A stretch of DNA of 40,366 nt from Lachnospiraceae bacterium (GCA_017393285.1 JAFORL010000193.1:1-40366), one strand, 5' to 3'. Shown: positions 18,198 through 27,187, numbered from the stretch's first letter. Numbers and translations: made by a program. Notes: generated by a model not told the origin, from the letters alone.

Positions 18198-18956
18198 TTA
18201 TAATCCAACAATCCAAGTATCATATCCATCTTCCTGCAACACTTTTTCCACTCTTTTTGCTCGGTCAAAGGATGCAAATTTTCCCAACAACACAGCATAA
18301 TATTCCCCAAAAGGTACGATTTCAACCGTATATCCCATTTCTGCTAATTCATTTTGCAGACGCAATGCATTATCATATTTTCGAAAAAGCCCAACTTGAA
18401 TACGATATTGTACCGGCATTGCTACCGCACCAATCCCTTCCACAATTCCATCAGCAATGGCAGCAGCAATCTCATCAAACTGTTCTTCAAAAATTTGGTT
18501 ATCTACATCCGTATTAATAAAGCCTGCTTCCACCAACACTGCCGGCATATCTGTTCCTTTCAAAACCGCCAAATTCGGTCTTACACTAATTCCCAAATTA
18601 CGATACCCAACCTCTGCCAACTGATTGTTGATTGCTTCAGCCAATTTCTTCGGCTCCCCTTGATCTGCATAAACTAAAGTTTGCACACCAGAATATTGAT
18701 TCACCATAGGGCTGGCATTCCTATGAATCGAAACAAAATAATCCGCCCCGGATTCATTTGCAATTTTTGCCTTTTGATTTGGCGACTGATAGACATCAGA
18801 AGTTCGGGTATATAGTACATCTACGCCTTTATCTTTTAGCTTTTCTCCGGTAGCCAGGGTCAGCTGTAAGGTATCGTCTTTTTCCACTCTGGAACCATAC
18901 ATTGCCCCATTGTCCCAGCCACCATGTCCAGCATCTAAAATTACTTTTTTTGCCAT
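18198..18956 (-). CDS. CwlC-like N-acetylmuramoyl-L-alanine amidase with SPOR domain
   Basis: The product hydrolyses the bond between MurNAc and the stem peptide. It has an Amidase_3 domain (about 1-172) with zinc ligands in DAGHGGWD, the next acidic residue in SRVEKDD and FVSIHRNAS, and the catalytic glutamate in VLVEAGFIN. A SPOR domain follows at about 178-252 (YRIQVGLF...WIVG). There is no signal peptide. The size (252 residues), domain order and missing signal match Bacillus CwlC, which lyses the mother cell wall at the end of sporulation. That suggests a sporulation role here. Start at 18956 (MAKKVILDAGHGG); an ATG five codons earlier is possible. A candidate sporulation-type promoter lies upstream. 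Confidence 0.9.
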   Translation of the reverse strand: MAKKVILDAGHGGWDNGAMYGSRVEKDDTLQLTLATGEKLKDKGVDVLYTRTSDVYQSPNQKAKIANESGADYFVSIHRNASPMVNQYSGVQTLVYADQGEPKKLAEAINNQLAEVGYRNLGISVRPNLAVLKGTDMPAVLVEAGFINTDVDNQIFEEQFDEIAAAIADGIVEGIGAVAMPVQYRIQVGLFRKYDNALRLQNELAEMGYTVEIVPFGEYYAVLLGKFASFDRAKRVEKVLQEDGYDTWIVGL

Positions 18957-19012
18957 TGCTTTCACACTCATTTCCGCAAAATCGTTTTGATTTTCCTTTT
19001 ATACTCATAATC

Positions 19013-19038
19013 AATGTATGCTTGTTTTTTTATTTTGT
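19013..19038 (-). promoter_or_regulatory. Candidate sigma-E/sigma-K-type promoter of the amidase
   Basis: On the minus strand an AC is followed after 16 bases by CATACATT. CATACAnT is the Bacillus sigma-E -10 pattern, and AC-N16/17-CATA is the sigma-K layout. The distance to the amidase start is about 55 bases. The pattern is short and could arise by chance, but it fits the CwlC-like product. Confidence 0.35.
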
Positions 19039-19120
19039 TCCCTTTTTCAAAACGAATTGCTTCCCATGCACCCCCCAATGTAAAGAAATGAAAGTTTCCA
19101 AAGCTTTACTGTTCTCGTAA

Positions 19121-19249
19121 TTCAGAACAAAACTCTAGCGCGACCGCGGTATTGCGCAGCAATTAACTCCATCTCCGCGGTCTGCGCATCCTCGCGGAGC
19201 GTTTTTTATGTAATAGGTAATTGCATCGCAATTTCCTATTACACAAAAA
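19121..19249 (+). repeat. Long structured repeat, copy A
   Basis: Positions 19129-19249 match 40246-40366 in the same orientation at 120 of 121 bases. The homology continues upstream to TTCAGAACAA at 19121, where this copy lacks 15 bases that in copy B complete a palindrome. The element contains a GC-rich part with several complementary blocks, a terminator and a final hairpin GTAATAGG...CCTATTAC. It is non-coding. Confidence 0.9.
19173..19207 (+). terminator. Terminator inside repeat copy A
   Basis: CTCCGCG pairs with CGCGGAG around a 13-base loop, followed by CG and six T. Its left arm overlaps CCGCGGT (19175-19181), which can instead pair perfectly with ACCGCGG at 19143-19149, so the two stems exclude each other. 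The same structure occurs in copy B. Confidence 0.65.
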
Positions 19250-19306
19250 AGACTCCCTTCCCAGTAAAATGCGGTGGTATTCACATTTCACTTTAGAAAG
19301 GAGTCT
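19245..19306 (-). terminator. Terminator of the aconitase-family hydratase
   Basis: On the minus strand AGACTCCTTTC pairs with GAAGGGAGTCT around a long, partly structured loop and is followed by six T. It begins about 33 bases after the hydratase stop and abuts repeat copy A. Confidence 0.75.
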
Positions 19307-19339
19307 AACAGTGTTCCTGTCAATAATGGATACTAAATA

Positions 19340-21625
19340 TTATACACGATTGAAATTAATCAAACATCCTTTTAAGATAATTTCTCTTTCATCATCGGTT
19401 AATTCACCCATTTGTAATGTAAACTCTTTCATACCCTTGTTTACAACATAAGCCTTGAAGGTAGTTGCTTTTTCACGAACTGCTTTTGCAACATCAGGAA
19501 TAAAGATATAGTCACCATTTGCAAATGGTAATTCCTCGTCTGGATAAATAAATGGCAACATTCCCCAGTTAATCAAGTTGGATCTATAACGCTTGGTTGC
19601 ATATTCTTTTGCAATATTCGCCCATCCACCTAATACTTTTTGGCATGAAGCAGCTTGTTCTCTAGCAGAACCATCACCTGGCTTCACAGCATAAATGGTA
19701 CTACCAATACCTGTATTTGTCTTGTTTACAGATGTAAATTGTGCCTCTACTGCCTTCATCATATCTTTCAATTCTGGAAGTACTTCACCCATACATTGTC
19801 CATTTTCTCTTGCAATTTCTGCTGCATGTACTTCTTTTGCACGTCCTACGTATGCAGGGTCTTTTCTGGATAATGCAAATTCAGCCAAACCAATTGGGTT
19901 AGAACGATAAGATGAAGTCTCACCAGAAGGGATCAACTCATCTGTTGTAGTAACCGGATCATGAATTTCTGAAACGACCTTAATCATCAAATTATCTGTC
20001 AAAGCAACCATAGCTGGCCAGTCTTTGATATTCGGACCAAACTGAATTTCTACGGAAGGATCAGCTACACCCTTGCTATCGAATACACGATTCTCATAGA
20101 TGGATTTATCAAAGAAATATTTTGGTTTACTAAAGTTCACGTCAATATCTGTAGCAGGTGTCAAATAACCTTTATTTGCGGCTGTAGCTGCAATGGAACG
20201 AGCATCCATAAGTGCCACAGAAGAAATTTGACCATTTTGTAGCTTAGAGCCTTCACGGTTAGGGAAGTTTCTAGTAGAATGACGAATACTGAATGCATTG
20301 TTTGCAGGTGTATCTCCTGCACCAAAACAAGGTCCACAGAATGCAGTCTTCATTACTGCACCAGCGCCCATTAATTTTGCAGCTGCACCATTCTTAACCA
20401 ATTCCATGTATACAGGCATACTTGCTGGATATACACTTAATGTAAATGCATCTGCACCGATGCTGGCACCTGCTAAAATATCTGCAGCATCACAGATATT
20501 TTCAAATCCACCACCTGCACAACCGGCGATAATACCTTGTTCTACATATAACTTACCATTCTTAATCTTATCTGTTAACTTAAAATCAACCTGTCCATCT
20601 AAACTAACCAAGGCTTTCTTTTCACAATCGCGAAGTACATCTTCTAAGTTTGCATTCACCTCTTCGATTGTATAAGTATTACTTGGATGGAATGGCATTG
20701 CAATCATAGGTCTGATCTTACTTAAATCTACATAAACCATACCGTCATAGTAAGCTACACTTGCAGGTGATAATTCTTTGTAATCTTCACTTCTGCCATG
20801 AATATCATAAAATTCCTTGATAACAGAATCTGTCTTCCAAATAGATGATAAACAGGTTGTCTCTGTTGTCATAACATCTACACCAATACGGAAATCTGCA
20901 CTTAATTTTTCCACACCTGGTCCAACAAATTCCATTACTTTATTATTTACATAACCATTTGCAAATACAGCACCAATAATAGCCAAAGCCACATCCTGTG
21001 GTCCTACACCCTTAATTGGTTCTCCTGTTAAATATACACCAACTACACCTGGCATATTAATATCGTAAGTTTGTGATAATAACTGTTTTACTAATTCAGG
21101 ACCACCTTCACCCATTGCCATCGTACCTAATGCACCATAACGAGTATGACTGTCTGATCCTAAAATCATCTTTCCACCACCAGCAAGCATCTCTCTTGCG
21201 AACTGATGAATAACTGCCTGATGAGGAGGCACATAGACACCACCATATTTTTTCGCACATGTCAAACCAAACATATGGTCATCTTCATTGATGGTTCCAC
21301 CAACCGCACATAAACTATTGTGGCAGTTTGTCAATACATAAGGAATAGGAAATTTCTCCAATCCAGATGCTCTCGCTGTTTGAATAATACCAACAAAAGT
21401 AATATCATGTGAGGTAAGTTTATCGAACTTAATCTTCAACTTTTCCATATTACCTGAAGTATTGTGTTCCTTTAAAATATTGTAAGCCATTGTTCCCTGT
21501 GCTGCTGTTGCCTGATCAGGCACATTTCCTAATTTGCTTTGCAATACAGCTTGTGCTTCCTGATTATCCTCAACAATCTCTGTTCCGTTGAGTAAATATA
21601 CACCATTGTCGTATAATTGTATCAT
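19340..21625 (-). CDS. Aconitase-family hydratase
   Basis: This 761-residue protein belongs to the aconitase/homoaconitase superfamily of [4Fe-4S] hydro-lyases. The segment [22 protein letters not shown] matches the first family signature. Cluster cysteines are expected in [13 protein letters not shown] and in the CGPCFG motif ([13 protein letters not shown]), and [15 protein letters not shown] matches the swivel-domain substrate loop. It differs from typical AcnA/AcnB in length and local sequence and resembles the YbhJ-type hydratases whose substrate is not established. Start at 21625 with GGAGG six bases upstream. It is a single gene with its own promoter and terminator. Citrate-cycle neighbours are absent, so I do not call it acnA. 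Confidence 0.85.
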   Translation of the reverse strand: MIQLYDNGVYLLNGTEIVEDNQEAQAVLQSKLGNVPDQATAAQGTMAYNILKEHNTSGNMEKLKIKFDKLTSHDITFVGIIQTARASGLEKFPIPYVLTNCHNSLCAVGGTINEDDHMFGLTCAKKYGGVYVPPHQAVIHQFAREMLAGGGKMILGSDSHTRYGALGTMAMGEGGPELVKQLLSQTYDINMPGVVGVYLTGEPIKGVGPQDVALAIIGAVFANGYVNNKVMEFVGPGVEKLSADFRIGVDVMTTETTCLSSIWKTDSVIKEFYDIHGRSEDYKELSPASVAYYDGMVYVDLSKIRPMIAMPFHPSNTYTIEEVNANLEDVLRDCEKKALVSLDGQVDFKLTDKIKNGKLYVEQGIIAGCAGGGFENICDAADILAGASIGADAFTLSVYPASMPVYMELVKNGAAAKLMGAGAVMKTAFCGPCFGAGDTPANNAFSIRHSTRNFPNREGSKLQNGQISSVALMDARSIAATAANKGYLTPATDIDVNFSKPKYFFDKSIYENRVFDSKGVADPSVEIQFGPNIKDWPAMVALTDNLMIKVVSEIHDPVTTTDELIPSGETSSYRSNPIGLAEFALSRKDPAYVGRAKEVHAAEIARENGQCMGEVLPELKDMMKAVEAQFTSVNKTNTGIGSTIYAVKPGDGSAREQAASCQKVLGGWANIAKEYATKRYRSNLINWGMLPFIYPDEELPFANGDYIFIPDVAKAVREKATTFKAYVVNKGMKEFTLQMGELTDDEREIILKGCLINFNRV

Positions 21626-21658
21626 ATTTTTCCTCCTATTCTTCATGAAGTATGTCAC

Positions 21659-21672
21659 AACATGCTCATGTT
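21659..21672 (-). promoter_or_regulatory. Palindrome in the hydratase leader
   Basis: AACATG-CT-CATGTT is a perfect inverted repeat located about 10 bases downstream of the predicted transcription start of the hydratase, a place where a repressor could block transcription. No regulator is assigned. Confidence 0.35.
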
Positions 21673-21682
21673 ATCATTTTTA

Positions 21683-21711
21683 ATTATAGTGATATGCGAC
21701 ATAAAATGCAA
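21683..21711 (-). promoter_or_regulatory. Promoter of the hydratase
   Basis: On the minus strand TTGCAT, a 17-base spacer and a perfect TATAAT lie about 60 bases before the start codon. Confidence 0.65.
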
Positions 21712-21730
21712 TGTTTTTTTATTTTCTATC

Positions 21731-21759
21731 TTGTAATCCATAAAACTCTCTGATATAAT
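21731..21759 (+). promoter_or_regulatory. Promoter of pyrBI
   Basis: TTGTAA, a 17-base spacer and TATAAT preceded by TG (extended -10). The leader to pyrB is about 100 bases and contains two small hairpins (AGAGC/GCTCT and CTGCTTC/GAAGTAG), but neither is followed by a T run. Confidence 0.65.
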
Positions 21760-21865
21760 AATTGACGTTGGCAAGAGCTTAGTGTGCTCTTTCACGAAAA
21801 ATGCATATAGAAATTCAAAACCTCTGCTTCCACGGCGAAGTAGAAGATTTAAGATGGAGGCGCTT

Positions 21866-22795
21866 ATGAAACACGTAATTTCACCCTTGGATTTATCGGT
21901 GGAGGAGTTAGATCATATTTTGGCTTTGGCAGAGAAGATGTATCAAAACCCTGAACGATACGCACATTTGTGTGAGGGAAAAAAATTAGCAACTTTATTC
22001 TATGAACCTAGCACACGTACTAGATTAAGTTTTGAAGCAGCTATGATGAACTTAGGTGGAAAAGTATTAGGATTTTCTTCTGCTGATTCTAGTTCTGCAG
22101 CAAAAGGAGAAAGTGTAGCGGATACGATTCGTGTCATTTCAAGCTATGCAGATATTTGTGCTATGCGCCATCCAAAAGAAGGTGCACCACTTGTTGCATC
22201 ACAATATGCATCTATTCCGGTAATCAATGCGGGTGATGGTGGACATAATCATCCTACCCAGACTTTAACCGATTTATTGACAATTAAGTCTTTAAAAAGC
22301 AGTCTAGATAATTTAACCATAGGTTTATGTGGTGATTTAAAATTTGGTCGAACTGTACATTCATTAATTCGAGCAATGATCCGATACAAAAACGTAAAGT
22401 TTGTTATGATTTCTCCTGATGAGCTTCGTATACCAGATTATTTACGAACAGAAGTATTAGACAAACAGGGTATTTCATACAAAGAAGTGAATGTATTAGA
22501 ACCGGTTATGCCAGAATTAGATTTACTCTATATGACACGTGTACAACGTGAGCGATTCTTCAACGAAGAGGATTATATTCGACTAAAAGATAGCTTTATC
22601 TTAGATGCCAAAAAGATGAAATATGCCAGAGAGGATATGCTGGTATTACATCCGCTTCCACGTGTGAACGAGATTGCCACAGAGGTAGATCATGATCCTC
22701 GTGCTGTATATTTTAAGCAGGCGCAATTTGGTGTATATGCACGTATGGCCTTAATTACAAATTTACTTGGATTGGATGGTGATCTTTCATGCTAA
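21866..22795 (+). CDS. pyrB: Aspartate carbamoyltransferase catalytic subunit
   Basis: PyrB condenses carbamoyl phosphate with aspartate, the committed step of pyrimidine synthesis. From the ATG at 21866 (GGAGG six bases upstream) the protein has 309 residues, close to E. coli PyrB. The carbamoyl-phosphate loop [13 protein letters not shown] is at 45-57, [12 protein letters not shown] follows near 133, and the C-terminal HPLPRVNEI loop is present. In-frame sequence further upstream is leader. Its stop overlaps pyrI by seven bases, so the two subunits are coupled. Confidence 0.96.
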   Translation: MKHVISPLDLSVEELDHILALAEKMYQNPERYAHLCEGKKLATLFYEPSTRTRLSFEAAMMNLGGKVLGFSSADSSSAAKGESVADTIRVISSYADICAMRHPKEGAPLVASQYASIPVINAGDGGHNHPTQTLTDLLTIKSLKSSLDNLTIGLCGDLKFGRTVHSLIRAMIRYKNVKFVMISPDELRIPDYLRTEVLDKQGISYKEVNVLEPVMPELDLLYMTRVQRERFFNEEDYIRLKDSFILDAKKMKYAREDMLVLHPLPRVNEIATEVDHDPRAVYFKQAQFGVYARMALITNLLGLDGDLSC

Positions 22796-23217
22796 ATATT
22801 AGTGGACTAAAAGATGGTGTTGTTATTGATCATATTCAACCCGGTGGAGCATTTGAAATTTACAATTATTTAAAATTAGATAAATTAGATTGTAGTGTTG
22901 CTATTATTAAAAATGCAAAAAGTAGCAAGACTGGAAAAAAGGACATCATAAAGATTGAAGGTCCTTTGTGTGTGGATTTAGATATTCTAGGTGCTATGTC
23001 ACCTAATCTTACGGTCAACATTATTCGAGACGGTAAGATTGTAGAAAAAAGACATTTGCAATTACCTGAGACGGTTACGAACATTTTCAAATGTCGCAAC
23101 CCTCGTTGTATTACGTCTATCGAACAAGATTTGACACACACATTTAAATTAGCCGACAAGAATACAGGAATTTACCGTTGTATCTATTGTGAACAAAGAT
23201 ACAACAATCGTTCCTAA
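22789..23217 (+). CDS. pyrI: Aspartate carbamoyltransferase regulatory subunit
   Basis: PyrI binds nucleotide effectors and assembles with PyrB into the allosteric holoenzyme. The 142 residues comprise an N-terminal nucleotide-binding domain and a C-terminal zinc domain with C102, C107, C131 and C134 in CRNPRC...CIYC, the tetrad that holds the contact with PyrB. Its presence indicates feedback control at the enzyme, unlike Bacillus, which lacks PyrI. A strong terminator follows. Confidence 0.96.
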   Translation: MLNISGLKDGVVIDHIQPGGAFEIYNYLKLDKLDCSVAIIKNAKSSKTGKKDIIKIEGPLCVDLDILGAMSPNLTVNIIRDGKIVEKRHLQLPETVTNIFKCRNPRCITSIEQDLTHTFKLADKNTGIYRCIYCEQRYNNRS

Positions 23218-23245
23218 AATCTTTTTCATTCATTTTTTAACTTTC

Positions 23246-23280
23246 ATCGAGAGTGGGGTAGTCATACCCCACTTTTCGAT
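23246..23280 (+). terminator. Terminator of pyrBI
   Basis: AGTGGGGTA and TACCCCACT pair perfectly around GTCA, followed by TTTT. An outer ATCGA/TCGAT pair extends the structure. It lies 30 bases after the pyrI stop. Confidence 0.8.
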
Positions 23281-23329
23281 TCTGGTTCAAACCTATCCCT
23301 AAAAATTGTTTTCCGTACATGTATTTTTT

Positions 23330-23647
23330 TCAGACTGATCTGCCACTATGAAATAAATTACTAATGGCATCCTCCTCTTTTTGTTTCTGAATCCGATATA
23401 TTTTGATTAAACGAAATAAATTTTCTTCTTGACTATTAGCCGGTTGATATCCTTCCATTGCTTTTACTACCCTACTCCAAATATCTTCTATTTCCTTTGA
23501 AGTAACAGGCTCTGCAACATCCATTTGCAATATCGTTACTGCTTTCCCTAAAGCATAGGCAAGCTCATAATCCGATTGTAAAATTCCTGTAAAATTTTCA
23601 AATCCCAATTTGATTTCTACAGCATCTCTCACTATACTTTCTACCAT
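23330..23647 (-). CDS. Conserved-looking hypothetical protein
   Basis: I do not recognise this 105-residue protein. It is mostly helical, acidic in the middle and basic near the end, with no membrane segment or signal. The start at 23647 (MVESIVRDAVEIKLGF) is chosen because AGAAAGG stands nine bases before it; an ATG three codons earlier overlaps that purine run. It ends in TGA. It lies 300 bases downstream of the HD-GYP regulator on the same strand, separated by a hairpin, so it is probably not in that operon. Confidence 0.6.
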   Translation of the reverse strand: MVESIVRDAVEIKLGFENFTGILQSDYELAYALGKAVTILQMDVAEPVTSKEIEDIWSRVVKAMEGYQPANSQEENLFRLIKIYRIQKQKEEDAISNLFHSGRSV

Positions 23648-23822
23648 ATATGCCATCCTTTCTATTTGTTTCTCGCAGTTCTTCTTACATTAAGAATTTC
23701 CTGCTTTACCAATACATTTTCCATAAATATCGGTTACACTCCTGTTGTTCTCTTCGCATCTTACTACTACCATAATTTCAACTTTATTTTCCTTAGATTT
23801 TCTAAATTCCCTACAAAGCAAG

Positions 23823-23861
23823 AAAGTGCTTTCTCATACCCAAGTATGATTCAAGCACTTT
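23823..23861 (-). terminator. Hairpin after the HD-GYP gene
   Basis: AAAGTGCTT (23823-23831) pairs with AAGCACTTT (23853-23861), with an inner CATAC/GTATG stem. On the minus strand it is followed by CTTGCTTTG, not a clean T run. It is probably the terminator of the kinase/HD-GYP transcript. Confidence 0.5.
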
Positions 23862-23869
23862 TAGCAATC

Positions 23870-23905
23870 TTTCATTCCATATTATTTTTTGAATCTTCTT
23901 TGTAC
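23870..23905 (-). repeat. Extra copy of the HD-GYP gene end
   Basis: This 36-base segment repeats 23941-23976, which holds the last codons, the stop and 10 bases beyond, with a few changes. Read leftward it would still encode VQRRFKK and a stop, against VQRRFQK and a stop in the gene. The copies are 71 bases apart. Confidence 0.75.
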
Positions 23906-23952
23906 TCCATCAATCTTCAAACAAGTTGTATATTCACTGCTGTCATTCAATA

Positions 23953-25026
23953 TTATTTTTGAAATCTTCTTTGTACCTTAATGAAAATTTCCATAATTTC
24001 CGGATCAAAGATTCTTCCACTATCTTTTTGCATTTCTTCTATGGCTTGCTCATGACTCAAGGCTTTTCGATAGCATCGGTCATGGGTCAACACATCATAT
24101 ACATCTACAATTGCCAGTATACGAGCGGCTACAGGGATTTCATCCGCTTTTTTCCCATTTGGATATCCACTGCCATCCCAATTTTCATGATGATTTTCTG
24201 CAATTTCAGCCGCCATTTTTATGTATTCATTTTCGTTGTTCACATCCATTTGACGCAAATGCTTTGCTCCCAATTGGGTATGGTTTTCCATGACTTTGCG
24301 TTCTTCTTCTGTCAAAGCCCCTTCCTTCAACAAAATATGATCTGGTAGAAATACTTTCCCGATATCATGCATTGGCACTGCCATCAAAAAAGCATCTAAA
24401 AAAGAGGCATTCACCTGTTTTTCAAATTTAGGACTAAATTGCATACCCAAGGCTAAAATTTTACCATATTCTAACACACGATCGATATGACCGCCAACGA
24501 TGTCCTCCTTAGCCTCCACCATATTTGCCATAACATAAAGCATCTGACGTTGCTCATTTATCACTTTCTTGGCTTGACTATTAAACACTTTAAACAATTG
24601 CTTGTTGTGATTTTTTAATTCATTTTGCATTTGAAAAATTCGCAAATGCGTATTAATACGCAAGGTGATTTCTTCTAATTCAAAAGGCTTAGAAATAAAA
24701 TCAACAGCACCTAATTTAAATCCCTTCACTTTATCCTCCGTTGAATTCAAAGCAGAAATAAATATAATAGGGACATCCTTCATAATAGGATCTTGCTTTA
24801 TAATTTTACAAAAATCAAATCCGTCTATTTCCGGCATAGAAATATCTAACAGAATCAATTGTGGTTTTTCTGCGGTAATTGCAGCCAATGCTTGTTTTAC
24901 ACTTGTCACAGGTCTTGCAATATACCCTATGCTCTTTATCATCTCAGCCAAAATCACTAAATTCGATGTTGTATCATCTACTATCAAAATATTGGCCACT
25001 GGATTTCCTGTTGCTTTACGTATCAT
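23953..25026 (-). CDS. Response regulator with HD-GYP c-di-GMP phosphodiesterase domain
   Basis: This 357-residue protein joins a receiver domain (about 12-128, acidic pair DD at 17-18, phospho-acceptor D61 in LILLDISMPEIDG, KPF near 110) to an HD-GYP domain (about 165-350). The HD-GYP domain has the metal-binding HDIGK and the intact HHENWDGSGYP motif, so it is expected to hydrolyse cyclic di-GMP when phosphorylated. It is in the RpfG-like class. Start at 25026 with GGAGG seven bases upstream; a longer frame to 25056 lacks support. It follows a histidine kinase gene by 60 bases, its likely partner. Confidence 0.92.
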   Translation of the reverse strand: MIRKATGNPVANILIVDDTTSNLVILAEMIKSIGYIARPVTSVKQALAAITAEKPQLILLDISMPEIDGFDFCKIIKQDPIMKDVPIIFISALNSTEDKVKGFKLGAVDFISKPFELEEITLRINTHLRIFQMQNELKNHNKQLFKVFNSQAKKVINEQRQMLYVMANMVEAKEDIVGGHIDRVLEYGKILALGMQFSPKFEKQVNASFLDAFLMAVPMHDIGKVFLPDHILLKEGALTEEERKVMENHTQLGAKHLRQMDVNNENEYIKMAAEIAENHHENWDGSGYPNGKKADEIPVAARILAIVDVYDVLTHDRCYRKALSHEQAIEEMQKDSGRIFDPEIMEIFIKVQRRFQK

Positions 25027-25086
25027 AACTGTACCTCCATTTTCATACACGTACATGTTAAAACATAAGTTGTATTTTCAAACTAT

Positions 25087-26580
25087 CTATTTTTCATGAA
25101 AAACGGTTTCTTCCAAAGCCTTCTCTAATTCTTTATATTGTGCAATTGCCGCTTCACCATCGGCCTTTCGCACTGTCATTTCTACACGAAATGCCTTTCG
25201 TTTCAAATCTTTATCCGTTTCAACCAGTTTTTTCACTGTTTCCGAAAAAATTTCAGCTTTATCCCAATTTTCCATTTCCAGACATATAATTAACTTTTCC
25301 ATAGCAGCATGGAGCTCTCTTATGTTATCTGCAGAACCCAAACGATATATTTCCTCAATATTGTAAATTTCTTCATCAATATCTTTGATTTCTCGTCTGG
25401 TTGATCTTTCGTATACAAACTTACCTGATGCATAAGCTCTCGACTCTACCACTTCTTGATCTGCTTTTTTAAGCCGGATTGAGAAAGAAAATGTACTTCC
25501 TTTTCCCTTCTCACTTTCTACATGAATTTCTCCATCCATCAACTCCACTAACTCTTTTACAATCGTAAGTCCCAATCCACTTCCACCAAATTTTCTAGTT
25601 ATAGAAGCGTCTACTTGTGAAAAACTCTTAAACAACTTGTCCATATCCTCTGGTGCAATCCCTATTCCCGTATCCATCACTATGAAAAAAAGTTCCACCA
25701 TGTTGTTTAACTCATAAGTTTTCACTACATCTACCATAATTTGTCCAACAGAAGTAAATTTTACCGCATTATTCAATAAATTCGTCAAAATTTGCGTGAT
25801 GCGCAATTCATCTCCAATGACATGCTCAGGTATTTCTGGGGAAATATTCAAAATCAGCTTCAATCCCTTTTCATTCACCTGATTAATATTCATTGCGATA
25901 ATCTTTTCCAAGGCTTGTCTAAAGGAAAATTCCCTCTCCTCTAACGTAAATTTTCCAGCCTCTAATTTTGAAAAATCTAACAAATTATTAATAATTTGAA
26001 TCATATTGCTGCAACACATGTGAATAATCTGAATAGACTCTTTTTGTTGCTCATCTAAAGGTGTATCCATCAAATTTTTGGAAATACCTAAAATACCATT
26101 GACCGGTGTCCGCAATTCATGTGTTACATTCGAAACAAACTCATTTCTTACTTTTGTTGCATTCTCTACTTTTTCCTTAGCCTTCACCATATCTTTGATG
26201 GCGCCCACCTTGGTAGCTGTATTGATAAAACAACACATACCAAAAAAAGAATTTTCATCCATTTTTGGCTCCAGCAACACCTTAACATCTACCGCAAAAC
26301 AAGTTTGATTTGCACGATAAGCCGTATCCTCTACCACACGATTATCTAATAATTTGTTCTTACTATTTTCATCTATAATCGCAATTTTTCCAGACTGTAT
26401 CGTAAATAATTTCGGAAAAACAGTTGCCATGGATTGTCCCAAAATTGTATCTGCATATCCCAATTCTTTTTTTGCTGTTGCATTGGCGGACACAATCTTA
26501 CCTTCTTCATCAAATAAAAGAATTGCCTCCATGCTATTTTCCCATATTTTTTCCCAATGCTCCCCTGTCACGTTCCTCAC
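25087..26580 (-). CDS. Soluble PAS-containing histidine kinase
   Basis: The 497-residue protein has a PAS domain (about 12-115), a HisKA dimerisation domain with the H-box FVSNVTHELRTPVNG (phospho-acceptor His near 156), and an ATPase domain with N box (LLNNAVKF), DTGIGIAPED and GGSGLGLTIVKELVELM. A helical C-terminal extension of about 110 residues (385-497) follows, rich in Glu and Lys. No membrane helices are seen, so it senses in the cytosol. The extension is not a receiver or a classic HPt domain, and I cannot name it. The first codon is GTG at 26580 with an AAGG run close by; a GTG three codons later or the ATG at codon 17 are alternatives. It is paired with the HD-GYP regulator. Confidence 0.88.
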   Translation of the reverse strand: MRNVTGEHWEKIWENSMEAILLFDEEGKIVSANATAKKELGYADTILGQSMATVFPKLFTIQSGKIAIIDENSKNKLLDNRVVEDTAYRANQTCFAVDVKVLLEPKMDENSFFGMCCFINTATKVGAIKDMVKAKEKVENATKVRNEFVSNVTHELRTPVNGILGISKNLMDTPLDEQQKESIQIIHMCCSNMIQIINNLLDFSKLEAGKFTLEEREFSFRQALEKIIAMNINQVNEKGLKLILNISPEIPEHVIGDELRITQILTNLLNNAVKFTSVGQIMVDVVKTYELNNMVELFFIVMDTGIGIAPEDMDKLFKSFSQVDASITRKFGGSGLGLTIVKELVELMDGEIHVESEKGKGSTFSFSIRLKKADQEVVESRAYASGKFVYERSTRREIKDIDEEIYNIEEIYRLGSADNIRELHAAMEKLIICLEMENWDKAEIFSETVKKLVETDKDLKRKAFRVEMTVRKADGEAAIAQYKELEKALEETVFHEK

Positions 26581-26656
26581 CTTCTCTTTCTCTCCCCTTT
26601 GTTTTGTTCATTATTCACAAATCGTGATATTTTTTGCCGTTTTTCTATTCAAATTA

Positions 26657-26686
26657 TTGACATATCCATATTTGTTGTTATATAAT
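26657..26686 (+). promoter_or_regulatory. Promoter of the XRE-family regulator
   Basis: TTGACA and TATAAT, both perfect consensus, are separated by 18 bases and lie about 55 bases before the start codon. Confidence 0.7.
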
Positions 26687-26742
26687 GAAAGTATAAAAAC
26701 AAAATACACATTTTGCAAATATGCTTTCAAGGGAGGTTTTCC

Positions 26743-27096
26743 ATGAATTTTAATGTACGATTAAAACAACTACGTCAAAAACACAAATTGACGCAAAGTG
26801 AATTGGCTGATATCTTAGGTTTAAAACCTACTGCCATTTCCAACTACGAATCCAAGCGTAATGAACCATCTTTTGATAAATTGATTTCATTATCAAAGTA
26901 TTTTGATGTTTCATGTGATTACTTGCTTGGGGTATCAGATGCCTATCTACCAATCGGTGGTGAAGTATTAGATAAAGATATCATTAATTTCTTCAATTTA
27001 TACCAACAACTTAACGAAAAAAGTTCGAAGGAATTATTGTCTTATGCAGACTATCTTCTTTATCTTCAAGAGAAAGAAGAAGAAAATAACAAGTAA
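26743..27096 (+). CDS. XRE-family transcriptional regulator
   Basis: The 117-residue protein carries an N-terminal helix-turn-helix of the Cro/CI (XRE) type (about 4-60: RLKQLRQKHKLTQSELADILGL then AISNYESKRNEPSFDKL), followed by the common YFDVSCDYLLGVSD linker and a C-terminal helical tail of about 45 residues. The start at 26743 has GGGAGG six bases upstream. It is divergent from the histidine kinase gene (about 160 bases between starts), so it could act on that promoter, though nothing shows this directly. Confidence 0.92.
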   Translation: MNFNVRLKQLRQKHKLTQSELADILGLKPTAISNYESKRNEPSFDKLISLSKYFDVSCDYLLGVSDAYLPIGGEVLDKDIINFFNLYQQLNEKSSKELLSYADYLLYLQEKEEENNK

Positions 27097-27142
27097 TCTC
27101 TAACTTACTTCTAGTTCATCTGTAATCGACTAATTATTTTAG

Positions 27143-27187
27143 ATATAGGCAAACCATCATTGGATTTCCAAGATGGTTTGCCTATAT
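27143..27187. terminator. Terminator of the XRE regulator
   Basis: ATATAGGCAAACCATC and GATGGTTTGCCTATAT form a perfect 16-pair stem around 13 bases. On the plus strand it is followed by TTACTTT, a poor T run. The stem is strong enough to act on either strand. Confidence 0.75.

Larger units (their letters stand above)
18972..19339. other. Gap between the amidase and the hydratase
   Basis: This gap holds the candidate sporulation promoter of the amidase (19013-19038), copy A of the long structured repeat (19121-19249) and the hydratase terminator (19245-19306). I see no coding frame. Confidence 0.7.

Noticed and set aside
21760..21865. PyrR-type attenuator or riboswitch in the pyrBI leader
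   Set aside because: The leader has small hairpins but no T-run terminator, and no PyrR-binding consensus was recognised.
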